From DATDAH01 sp036525535 (GTDB taxonomy: Bacteria > Actinomycetota > Acidimicrobiia > Acidimicrobiales > DATDAH01), in the NCBI GenBank assembly GCA_036525535.1, contig DATDAH010000332.1, positions 1-5,157 of the forward strand: 5,157 nucleotides of DNA, read 5' to 3'. The notes under the pieces were generated by a model. The model saw nothing but the letters and a program-made list of their open reading frames with translations. It made no database searches and was not told where the DNA came from. This document shows, piece after piece, positions 1-4,857 of this stretch; position 1 is the stretch's first letter; each line of letters starts with the position of its first letter. A program made the position numbers and the translations under genes.

Positions 1-15
1 GAGGTCGGGGAGGTT

Positions 16-255
16 TCAGCGCAGGCCGAGGACCGTCAGGAGGGCTTCGTCAACGCCCCAGAGTTCCTCGCGGCGGAGGTGACCTGCGAGTTCGCCGAGC
101 CGCTGCGTGTCAACGGCGCCGATCTGTTCGACGAGCACCCGGGTGCCCTCACCGTTCACCTCGATGTCCGGACGAAACGACGCAGCGCGAGCGCTGCGGG
201 AGGTGAGCGCGACGATCACCACTGAACGCGGCAGGAACTCCTCGGCCTGGACCAC
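16..255 (-). pseudogene. 5'-truncated MazF/PemK-family toxin (mRNA interferase remnant)
   Basis: The frame resembles the C-terminal three quarters of an actinobacterial MazF/PemK toxin, the endoribonuclease half of a type II toxin-antitoxin pair. Readable family features are a VVVQAEEFLPRSVVIVALTS strand-turn-strand near the start, then SFRPDIEV, then GTRVLVEQIGAVD, and a C-terminal helix ending in DEALLTVLGLR. Family-like reading continues upstream of the GTG at 253-255 to about position 276 (HGDRFG), and the frame then closes at a TGA at 295-297. The N-terminal 20 or so residues, including the usual first beta strand and the RG(D/E) loop, are missing, and I found them in no other frame. The break coincides with the start of repeat patch A at 285. 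No antitoxin is visible, although one could have preceded the lost 5' end. As it stands it probably makes no active toxin. Family assignment is good; the pseudogene call is inference. Confidence 0.72.
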
Positions 256-284
256 GACACCGAACCGGTCGCCGTGCTGATCGT

Positions 285-416
285 TTCGGATCCATCATCC
301 GAGGAGTCGTCAGAATCCAAACCCGACGCTGGGCCGGACTGTTCTGACGCACATTCGGATCGTTCACCCGACGCAGGATCGGATGACATCCCGAAGTCGT
401 GGGAGTTCGAGTCCGA
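285..416 (+). repeat. Repeat patch A: three TCGG..CCGA palindromes with a tRNA-T-arm-like end
   Basis: Three short palindromes lie here: 286-302 (TCGGAT-ccatc-ATCCGA), 355-371 (TCGGATCGTTCACCCGA) and 379-394 (TCGGATGACATCCCGA). The first two belong to units 69 bp apart that both begin TTCGGATC (285 and 354). Between them an 8-bp perfect inverted repeat, CGTCAGAA (308-315) and TTCTGACG (342-349), can form a larger hairpin. The right end, AAGTCG then GGGAGTTCGAGTCC (to 414), resembles the variable loop and T-arm of a tRNA but has no acceptor strand or CCA. Positions 367-416 match 4870-4919 at 49 of 50 bases. I read this as a recombination or attachment-type site; that role is inference. Confidence 0.7.
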
Positions 417-599
417 GGGTCGCGCACGGGGTGGCGCGGCCGGTCGAGAGCGCGGCTGCGACGCATGGGGAGGCAAATAGCTGCGTGCGCTCCAGTGTCC
501 ACGACATGCCGGTCGGGTACACCTGGGCTGAGCGCCGATGGCGGCGGTGACCTCTCAGCCCTGGTTCGGCCGGATCGACGGGCGCAAAGATGGGGGGTC

Positions 600-1310
600 A
601 TGGACGCTGCCGCCGGACCCGATGACCGCCACCTCGAGGGGTATGACCCCTATGACCTCCTCGACGTCGAGGCCGCCCGCCTCGAGGCCCACCTCGCCGG
701 GCTGGACGAGGCCGCTTGGGCGGCACCGTCGGCCTGTGCCGGCTGGTCGGCGGGTGATGTGGCCGCCCACCTGGCCGCCGTCGAGCAGTACCACCACGCC
801 TGCCTGGACGGCCGGGTAGCGGCGATGATCCAGGAGGGCATCGCCGCCGGGATGACCAGCCTGGACGACTTCAACCACGCCGGCGTCTTCGAGCGGGCCG
901 GCCGACCCCCCGCCGAGGTCGTCGCCGAGTTTGCCGCCGGGGACGCCGAGACCCGCCGCCGGCTACGGGAGCGCGACGGGGGCGAGATGGACAGCTCCGT
1001 GGGTCCGTACCCCGTCCGTTGGCAGGCCTTCCACATCGCCACCGAGCTGGCCACCCACGCCGACGACATCGGGGTGCCGGTGCCCGAGGACGAGGCCGCC
1101 GACCGCCTGGCCTGGCGGACGGCCTTCAGCCGCTTCGCCCTGAGCGAACGGCGCCCGGGGGCGGTCATCGAGGCGGCGCCCGGCGGCACCCGGGTGCAGG
1201 TCGACGATCTCGACGTCGTGGTCGACGACGCGACCCTGGTGGCCGGGTTGGTGGACCGGCTGGGCGACGACGTCGCCCCCGCGGTGCAGGCCGTCCTTTC
1301 GCCGGGCTGA
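600..1310 (+). CDS. Mycothiol-dependent maleylpyruvate isomerase family protein (DinB-fold, putative metal-dependent)
   Basis: The 236-residue product looks like the MDMPI/DinB superfamily, four-helix-bundle metalloproteins that in actinobacteria include mycothiol-dependent isomerases and S-transferases. The N-terminal signature runs from LDEAAW (35-40) through CAGWSAGDVAAHLA (47-59). His57, with Glu149 and His153 in HIATELATHADD, matches the His/Glu-xxx-His metal triad of maleylpyruvate isomerase, so the catalytic metal site appears intact. A smaller C-terminal domain (about 185-236) follows, as in the family. The frame is open upstream to 399, but that extension crosses repeat patch A and reads as low-complexity, so I chose ATG 600. 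A weak GGGGGG purine run precedes it at 592-597. It is the only gene between patches A and B. I see no clear promoter in 417-599. The true substrate is unknown; many relatives act on xenobiotics or in thiol transfer. Confidence 0.82.
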   Translation: MDAAAGPDDRHLEGYDPYDLLDVEAARLEAHLAGLDEAAWAAPSACAGWSAGDVAAHLAAVEQYHHACLDGRVAAMIQEGIAAGMTSLDDFNHAGVFERAGRPPAEVVAEFAAGDAETRRRLRERDGGEMDSSVGPYPVRWQAFHIATELATHADDIGVPVPEDEAADRLAWRTAFSRFALSERRPGAVIEAAPGGTRVQVDDLDVVVDDATLVAGLVDRLGDDVAPAVQAVLSPG

Positions 1311-1398
1311 GCCGACGGGCTCCGACATCGCGGGACTGGCCCTGCGACGGTGGGTCGATGCCCCTGAGAACGGGCGTCGAGCCAAAGGGCTGTCGCGC

Positions 1399-1494
1399 AT
1401 TCGGATCAATCATCAGACGATGCGATCGGAATCTGACCGAGGTGCATCGGGGCATAGCCCGAAGGTCGCGGGTTCAAATCCCGCCCCGCCACCA
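1399..1494 (+). repeat. Repeat patch B: palindromes leading into a degenerate tRNA 3' half
   Basis: Three palindromic units follow one another: 1401-1417 (TCGGATCAATCATCAGA, right arm degenerate), 1426-1440 (TCGGAATCTGACCGA) and 1447-1462 (TCGGGGCATAGCCCGA). The last is shaped like an anticodon arm but has a 6-base loop. It runs on into AAGGTC, a T-arm GCGGG-TTCAAAT-CCCGC (1468-1484), CCCGCC and ACCA (1491-1494). No 5' tRNA half (acceptor 5' strand, D-arm) lies upstream, and the acceptor strand is one base short of patch D, so this is not a working tRNA gene. The whole of 1399-1432 can fold: ATTC/GAAT, GATC/GATC and CATC/GATG stems around an AGAC loop with internal mismatches. The left part aligns with patch A from GC.CATTCGGATC onward. 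Confidence 0.7.
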
Positions 1495-1509
1495 ACGAAA
1501 GTCCAGCTC

Positions 1510-1543
1510 AGAGGCCCTTTTCGGTAGGTCGAAGAGGGCCTCT
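1510..1543 (+). terminator. Strong stem-loop after tRNA-like end, probable terminator
   Basis: AGAGGCCCTTTTCG (1510-1523) pairs with CGAAGAGGGCCTCT (1530-1543): 14 bp including one G-T wobble, with a 6-base loop GTAGGT. It lies 16 bases after the CCA of patch B, where a tRNA gene would have its terminator, and shares the AGAGGCC start with the stem-loop after patch D. There is no long T-tract, as is common in GC-rich actinobacteria. It sits between the converging 3' ends of the MDMPI gene and the AraC-type gene and could end transcription of both. Confidence 0.6.
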
Positions 1544-1601
1544 CTGGCGTCTCACGGGCCGGGTGTGCGGCTTGCAGCGGATCCGGTAGACCGACGCGGT
1601 G

Positions 1602-2600
1602 TCAGGCCGTCGTCAGCAGCGGGAGCTCGGGCAGCGTTCCGGAGGGTGAGCGGTAGACGGCGCCGGGGGATATCCCGATCGTGCGCTTGAAGGCTCGGCT
1701 GAACGCGGCGTCGGACTCGTAGCCCAGCCGCGCCGCCAGTTCGGCGACCGGCACGTCGTCGTGCTGGAGCCAGTCGAGTGCCACCTGCATCCGCCAGCGG
1801 GTCACGTAGCGCATGACCGGCTCGCCCACGAGTTCGGTGAAGCGGGCAGCGAAGGCCGAGCGCGACATCGCCGTCGCCCGGGCCAGTGATGCCACCGACC
1901 ACGGCTGCGCGGGATCGCGGTGGACGAGCGACATCGCCTGGCCGATGCGCGGGTCTTGCAGCGCGCCCAGCCAGCCGGTTTGGCCTTCGGGCTCGCGGGC
2001 GATCCACGCCCGAATCGCCTGGATCACCAGGATGTCGGACAGCCGGGTGATGACCGCCTCACCCCCGGGTCGCAGCGCGCTCGCCTCGGCGGCGATGAGG
2101 CGCAGGGTGGCATGCATCCACTCGGTCTCGGGCACGGGCGTCGGGCCGCTCGACATCTCGACGACGATCGTCCGCGGCAGGAGCGCCACCAGGTTGCGCG
2201 CCGCGGGATGGCCGAACCGCACCGTGCCGCAGACGATGCTCGTCGCCGCTCCTCCGCCGCCGTGCCGGAGCACCGCGTAGCGGTCGCTGACGTAGTCGTG
2301 GGGCAGCCCTTCGACCCGGGGCGCGGGCGCGTCCGGGTCGCTGCGGATCCGGTGGCCCTCGCCGTGGGGCACGAGGGCGAAGTCACCCGGCCGCAAGAGG
2401 CGTGGCTCGGTGCCCTCGACCTCGAGCCAGCCGCCGCCGACGTTCACGACGTGGAACCACAGGGAGTGCGGTTCGGGCGGCAGCGTCAGGCCCCAGGGCG
2501 CGCTCAGCTCCGAGCGGACGTAGAAGGTGCCGGACATCCTGAGCACGTGCAGCGCCTCGCCCAGGGGATCGGGTGTGGCCCACGGGTCCTCGCCTCGCAT
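1602..2600 (-). CDS. AraC-family transcriptional regulator with N-terminal cupin domain
   Basis: The 332-residue protein has the cupin_6/AraC layout. A cupin-like sensor domain occupies roughly 10-200, with LWFHVVNVGGGWLEVEG (47-63) and RPGDFALVPHGEGHRI (70-85). A C-terminal AraC DNA-binding domain covers 215-320. The first helix-turn-helix is in WSVASLARATAMSRSAFAAR (234-253) and the second in VPVAELAARLGYESDAAFSR (283-302), followed by AFKRTIGISPGAVYR, the usual end of the domain. DPRIGQAMSLVH (216-227) is the typical linker helix. A longer in-frame start exists at 2720, but its extra 40 residues do not look like the family and cross the divergent promoter, so ATG 2600 is preferred; the Shine-Dalgarno there is weak (GGCGGC). 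It is transcribed away from the NmrA-type gene and probably controls it and perhaps itself. The ligand is unknown. Confidence 0.88.
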   Translation of the reverse strand: MRGEDPWATPDPLGEALHVLRMSGTFYVRSELSAPWGLTLPPEPHSLWFHVVNVGGGWLEVEGTEPRLLRPGDFALVPHGEGHRIRSDPDAPAPRVEGLPHDYVSDRYAVLRHGGGGAATSIVCGTVRFGHPAARNLVALLPRTIVVEMSSGPTPVPETEWMHATLRLIAAEASALRPGGEAVITRLSDILVIQAIRAWIAREPEGQTGWLGALQDPRIGQAMSLVHRDPAQPWSVASLARATAMSRSAFAARFTELVGEPVMRYVTRWRMQVALDWLQHDDVPVAELAARLGYESDAAFSRAFKRTIGISPGAVYRSPSGTLPELPLLTTA

Positions 2601-2749
2601 GCCGCCAGTGTGCCGACCCGATCCGCCGTTCGTCCATGGCGGCTGGACGATTGGGCATGAATCGGCGACGCATAGGCATTGTTCGGCCGGCGCATCACCC
2701 TCAGAGTGGACGGTAAGCAAATGACCTGACTCACGAGAGGACGACGCAG
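2601..2749. promoter_or_regulatory. Divergent promoter region with inverted-repeat operator candidate
   Basis: This 149-bp gap separates the divergent AraC-type and NmrA-type genes and must hold both promoters. The inverted repeat CGTCCA (2631-2636) / TGGACG (2644-2649), with a 7-bp spacer, lies 31 bp from the regulator start and about 100 bp from the NmrA start. It is a candidate operator, although AraC proteins more often bind direct repeats. A weak sigma70-like pair on the plus strand is TTGGGC (2651-2656) with TAGGCA (2673-2678), 16 bp apart. A good Shine-Dalgarno, GAGAGG (2735-2740), precedes ATG 2750 by 9 bases. Confidence 0.45.
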
Positions 2750-3664
2750 ATGATCACCGTCATGGGAGCCACAGGACAGACTGGCGGCGCCACCGCCCTC
2801 CGCCTGCTCGAGGCCGGCGAGCACGTCCGGGCGCTCGGCCGCTCGGCGGACCGGCTGGCCGCCCTGCGTGACGCCGGGGCCGAGCCGTTCTCGGTCGACG
2901 CCAGCGACGCCTCGGCGCTCACCGAGGCGTTTCGCGGTGCCGACGCCGCTTACGTGCTGCTGCCGTTCGCACCGGAGGTGCCCGACGGGTACGCCCACAT
3001 GGCCCAGCTCGGCGAGGCGATCGTCACCGCCGTGCGTGCCGCGGGTGTGCCGCACGTCGTGGCGGTGAGCGCCGTCGGCGCGGATCTGCCCAGCGGCACG
3101 GGGTTCCTCACGGGCCTGCACGCCCAGGAGCAGCGTCTGCAGACCCTCACCGACGTGGCCCACGTGCTCGCATTCCGCCCCGGCTCTTACTTCGAGAACG
3201 CCTACGGCTGGTTGCCGGTCATCGCCGAGCAGGGTGTCGTGGCCGACTCGGTCGCTCCCGACGCCCCGCTGCCGATGGTCGCGACCCGCGATGTCGGCGC
3301 CGCGGCCGCCGCGGCGCTGCGGTTGCGCGACTGGACCGGCTTCGCCGTGCGCGAGCTGCTCGGGCCCCGCGACCTCACCTACGCCGAGGTCGCCCGCATG
3401 ATCGGCGCGGCGATCGGCCGGCCCGACCTCGCCTACGTGCAGATCCCGGAGGACGACCTGCGGGCCGCCCTCGAGGCTGCCGGCTGGTCGCCCGACGCCA
3501 CGCGACTGCAGGTTGAGATGAATCGGGTGTTCAACGACGGCAGCGTCGCGGCCCGCGCCACCCGCACGGCGGCCTCGACGACGCCGACGCGGTTCGAAGA
3601 CTTCGCCGCCGCCGACCTGGCGCCCGCGTTCGCCGCGCTCGCCCCGACGTTCAGTGACCGGTGA
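2750..3664 (+). CDS. NmrA-family NAD(P)-binding protein (atypical short-chain dehydrogenase)
   Basis: The 304-residue product is an atypical SDR with a Rossmann fold at its very start: ITVMGATGQTGG (2-13) carries the GxxGxxG dinucleotide loop after the first beta strand. Arg31 after the second strand (ALGRSADRL) suggests NADP(H) preference. Further marks are the Asp50 segment FSVDASD, YVLLPF (68-73), the VVAVSAVGAD strand (103-112), and FRPGSYFENAY (142-152), typical of NmrA/quinone-oxidoreductase-2-like members. The usual SDR Tyr-xxx-Lys pair is not evident, as in NmrA proteins that sense rather than turn over NAD(P)H. Length is normal and the protein looks cytosolic. A clear GAGAGG ribosome site supports ATG 2750. 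The stop overlaps the DUF1772 gene by 11 bp, so the two are co-transcribed and probably translationally coupled. Function is either an NAD(P)H-dependent reductase or a redox sensor. Confidence 0.87.
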   Translation: MITVMGATGQTGGATALRLLEAGEHVRALGRSADRLAALRDAGAEPFSVDASDASALTEAFRGADAAYVLLPFAPEVPDGYAHMAQLGEAIVTAVRAAGVPHVVAVSAVGADLPSGTGFLTGLHAQEQRLQTLTDVAHVLAFRPGSYFENAYGWLPVIAEQGVVADSVAPDAPLPMVATRDVGAAAAAALRLRDWTGFAVRELLGPRDLTYAEVARMIGAAIGRPDLAYVQIPEDDLRAALEAAGWSPDATRLQVEMNRVFNDGSVAARATRTAASTTPTRFEDFAAADLAPAFAALAPTFSDR

Positions 3665-4133
3665 CCTGATCACCGTTGGGACGGTCACCGCCGCGGTCGC
3701 GTCCGCGCTCGTGGCCGGAATCATGTTCGCCTTCTCGACGAGCGTGATGCCTGCCCTCGGGCGGCGCCCGGCGCCAGAGGGCATCGCGGCGATGCAGGCG
3801 ATGAACTCAGCGATCCTCAACCCGGCATTCGGGCTGGCGTTCGGCGGGGCGGCGCTGTTGTGCGCGGTGCTCGCGGTCACCGCGCCGTTCACTGTTGACG
3901 AGTCCCACGCCCTGTTGCGGGCGCTTGGTGCCGCGCTGTACCTCGTCGGCACGTTCGGCGTGACCATCGCGATCAACGTGCCGATGAACGTCCAGCTCGA
4001 GTCCGCCGATGCCGGCAGCGCGGAAGGTGGTGAGGTCTGGCACCGGTACCTCCGCCGATGGACGGCGTGGAACACCCTTCGCACGATCCTCGGGGCCGCC
4101 GCCTCGGCGCTGCTGGTGACCTCGCTGGTGTGA
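3654..4133 (+). CDS. DUF1772 / anthrone-oxygenase-like integral membrane protein
   Basis: This 159-residue protein has four predicted membrane segments, at about 8-34, 56-78, 86-108 and 138-158, the DUF1772 topology. Family-like features are GIMFAFSTSVMPAL (22-35), AIAAMQAMN-type text at 44-51 with ILNPAFG (54-60), the NVPMN motif (108-112) at the end of helix 3, and WHRYLRRWTAWNTLRT (129-144) before helix 4. The family includes proteins called anthrone oxygenase, but most bacterial members have no proven reaction. Translation starts at a GTG (3654-3656) inside the end of the NmrA-type gene (11-bp overlap), and the first residues run straight into the first helix, so this start fits. It ends 49 bp before a stem-loop and about 90 bp before repeat patch D. 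NmrA-type and DUF1772 genes with an AraC-type regulator make a coherent small unit, perhaps for oxidative or quinone/aromatic stress; that role is inference. Confidence 0.85.
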   Translation: MTGDLITVGTVTAAVASALVAGIMFAFSTSVMPALGRRPAPEGIAAMQAMNSAILNPAFGLAFGGAALLCAVLAVTAPFTVDESHALLRALGAALYLVGTFGVTIAINVPMNVQLESADAGSAEGGEVWHRYLRRWTAWNTLRTILGAAASALLVTSLV

Positions 4134-4181
4134 ACCTGGCGGATCCGCGTGCGCGAGCCGAACGAGTCACCAGAACATGCG

Positions 4182-4210
4182 CCCGAACGCGCCGGAGGGA
4201 CGGCTTCGGG
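4182..4210 (+). terminator. Stem-loop after the NmrA-DUF1772 pair, possible terminator
   Basis: CCCGAA (4182-4187) pairs with TTCGGG (4205-4210), and GCC (4191-4193) with GGC (4202-4204) inside it, leaving a CGC bulge and an 8-base loop. It begins 49 bp after the DUF1772 stop codon. There is no T-tract, so it may instead be part of the adjoining repeat patch D. Confidence 0.35.
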
Positions 4211-4223
4211 AAGACAGGACGGG

Positions 4224-4288
4224 CCGGAACGCTGACCGACGGGCTCATAACCCGAAGGTCGGAGGTTCAAATCCTCTCCCCGCCACCA
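4224..4288 (+). repeat. Repeat patch D: initiator-tRNA(Met)-like 3' half (attachment-site-like)
   Basis: From 4240 the sequence reads as the 3' half of an initiator tRNA. It has an anticodon arm CGGG-CTCATAA-CCCG (4240-4254) with CAT anticodon and the run of G-C pairs typical of initiators, then AAGGTC and a T-arm GGAGG-TTCAAAT-CCTCT (4261-4277). CCCCGCC (4278-4284) and ACCA (4285-4288) complete it. The matching 5' half (a GGCGGGG acceptor strand and a D-arm) is absent upstream, so this is not a complete gene. The left flank instead carries CCGGAACGCTGACCGA (4224-4239), similar to TCGGAATCTGACCGA in patch B. The core is an extended palindrome: GACC-ga-CGGG, 7-base spacer, CCCG-aa-GGTC (4234-4260). 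This looks like a tyrosine-recombinase core built on a tRNA anticodon arm; the activity is inference. Confidence 0.75.
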
Positions 4289-4296
4289 AGTTCTGA

Positions 4297-4324
4297 GAGG
4301 CCGCTCCCGGGTGGAGGGGGCCTC
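4297..4324 (+). terminator. Stem-loop after tRNA-like end, possible bidirectional terminator
   Basis: GAGGCC (4297-4302) pairs with GGCCTC (4319-4324), and CTCC (4304-4307) with GGAG (4313-4316) around a CGGGT loop, with a small G-rich internal asymmetry. It begins 9 bases after the CCA of patch D, as a tRNA terminator would, and resembles the stem-loop after patch B. It is 15 bases beyond the stop codon of the VOC gene on the opposite strand, so it could serve that gene too. Confidence 0.5.
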
Positions 4325-4339
4325 GTCGCGTCCGCCGAG

Positions 4340-4729
4340 TCAACGGGTGTCGAAGACCTCGAAGATCTGTAGCCAGTTGCCCTCAGGGTCACGGAAGGAG
4401 GCATACCGGCCCCATCCTTCGGTGATCGGGGGATCCAACTCGACGCCCGCAGCGGAGAGCCGGGTGCGCTCGACCGGCAGGTCATCCACGATGAAGCACA
4501 GCTGCGCCGCATCCCGGTTGGCGCTCCGCAGCAGCGTCGGGTCCCAGAATGTTGCGGCGTCGAACAGCTCGATGATCACGGAGCCCGACGTGAGGGATGC
4601 CCAGTTGACCATCGGGATGCACGGTGGTCCGGGGTCGAGGTCGTTCGTCCCGAAGCCCAGCGTGTCCCGGTAGAAGGCCAGCATCGTCGGGAAGTCGCTG
4701 ACGAAGAGGTTGAGCTGGAACAGGTTCAT
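4340..4729 (-). CDS. VOC-family (glyoxalase/bleomycin-resistance-like) protein
   Basis: This 129-residue protein is the length of a single-chain VOC unit with two beta-alpha-beta-beta-beta modules. The first module starts FQLNLFVSDFPTMLAFYRDTLGF (4-26) and the second AQLCFIVDDLPVERTRLSAAGV (75-96). The C-terminal strands are GRYASFRDPEGNWLQIFE (107-124), a classic VOC ending. Likely metal ligands are Gln5 or Asn7, Glu54 (VIIELFD), Gln76 and Glu124; Gln76 stands where many relatives have His. Members include dioxygenases, lyases, and antibiotic- or thiol-conjugating resistance proteins, and the substrate cannot be read from this sequence. ATG 4729 has a good ribosome site (GAGG, 8 bases upstream). 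The gene is alone between patches D and C and points toward D. Its promoter must lie in 4730-4858, before the C palindrome, so the module carries its own expression signals. Confidence 0.88.
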   Translation of the reverse strand: MNLFQLNLFVSDFPTMLAFYRDTLGFGTNDLDPGPPCIPMVNWASLTSGSVIIELFDAATFWDPTLLRSANRDAAQLCFIVDDLPVERTRLSAAGVELDPPITEGWGRYASFRDPEGNWLQIFEVFDTR

Positions 4730-4857
4730 CTCGCCGCCTCAGGAGCGGGGCAATCACTCCATCGAAGCAGTGTCAGGGTGGGCCGTGCGACACCGTCGGT
4801 CCGGCATGGGGGCGCCACTCTCACCCTTGAGCTCGCCGCCTTCCCCGGACGGAGCCA

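Noticed and set aside
274..480. 68-residue Ser/Asp/Glu-rich plus-strand frame
   Set aside because: Its acidic repeats (SDPSSEES, SPDAGSDD) come from the 69-bp DNA repeat in patch A. There is no ribosome site and no protein-like sequence after the repeat.
399..599. N-terminal extension of the MDMPI-family protein to 399
   Set aside because: It would translate repeat patch A and a non-family Arg/Gly-rich stretch. Family similarity begins only after ATG 600.
149..601. 150-residue minus-strand frame through patch A, sharing a peptide with the frame through patch C
   Set aside because: The shared peptide is only the translation of the 50-bp DNA repeat. The rest has no similarity or coding bias, and it overlaps the toxin remnant.
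4139..4148. Perfect 10-bp palindrome GCGGATCCGC after the DUF1772 stop
   Set aside because: It is short, GC-rich and single, and differs from the TCGG..CCGA family. Chance is a sufficient explanation.
2504..4270. 588-residue open frame on the minus strand
   Set aside because: It is antisense to the NmrA-type and DUF1772 genes and the AraC 5' end, is Arg/Gly/Ala-rich with no domain, and its start is reverse-complement tRNA sequence. It is a GC-rich shadow frame.
4224..4288. A functional initiator tRNA gene
   Set aside because: Only the 3' half from the anticodon arm is present; no GGCGGGG acceptor strand, D-arm or proper spacing exists upstream. The same is true at 1447-1494.
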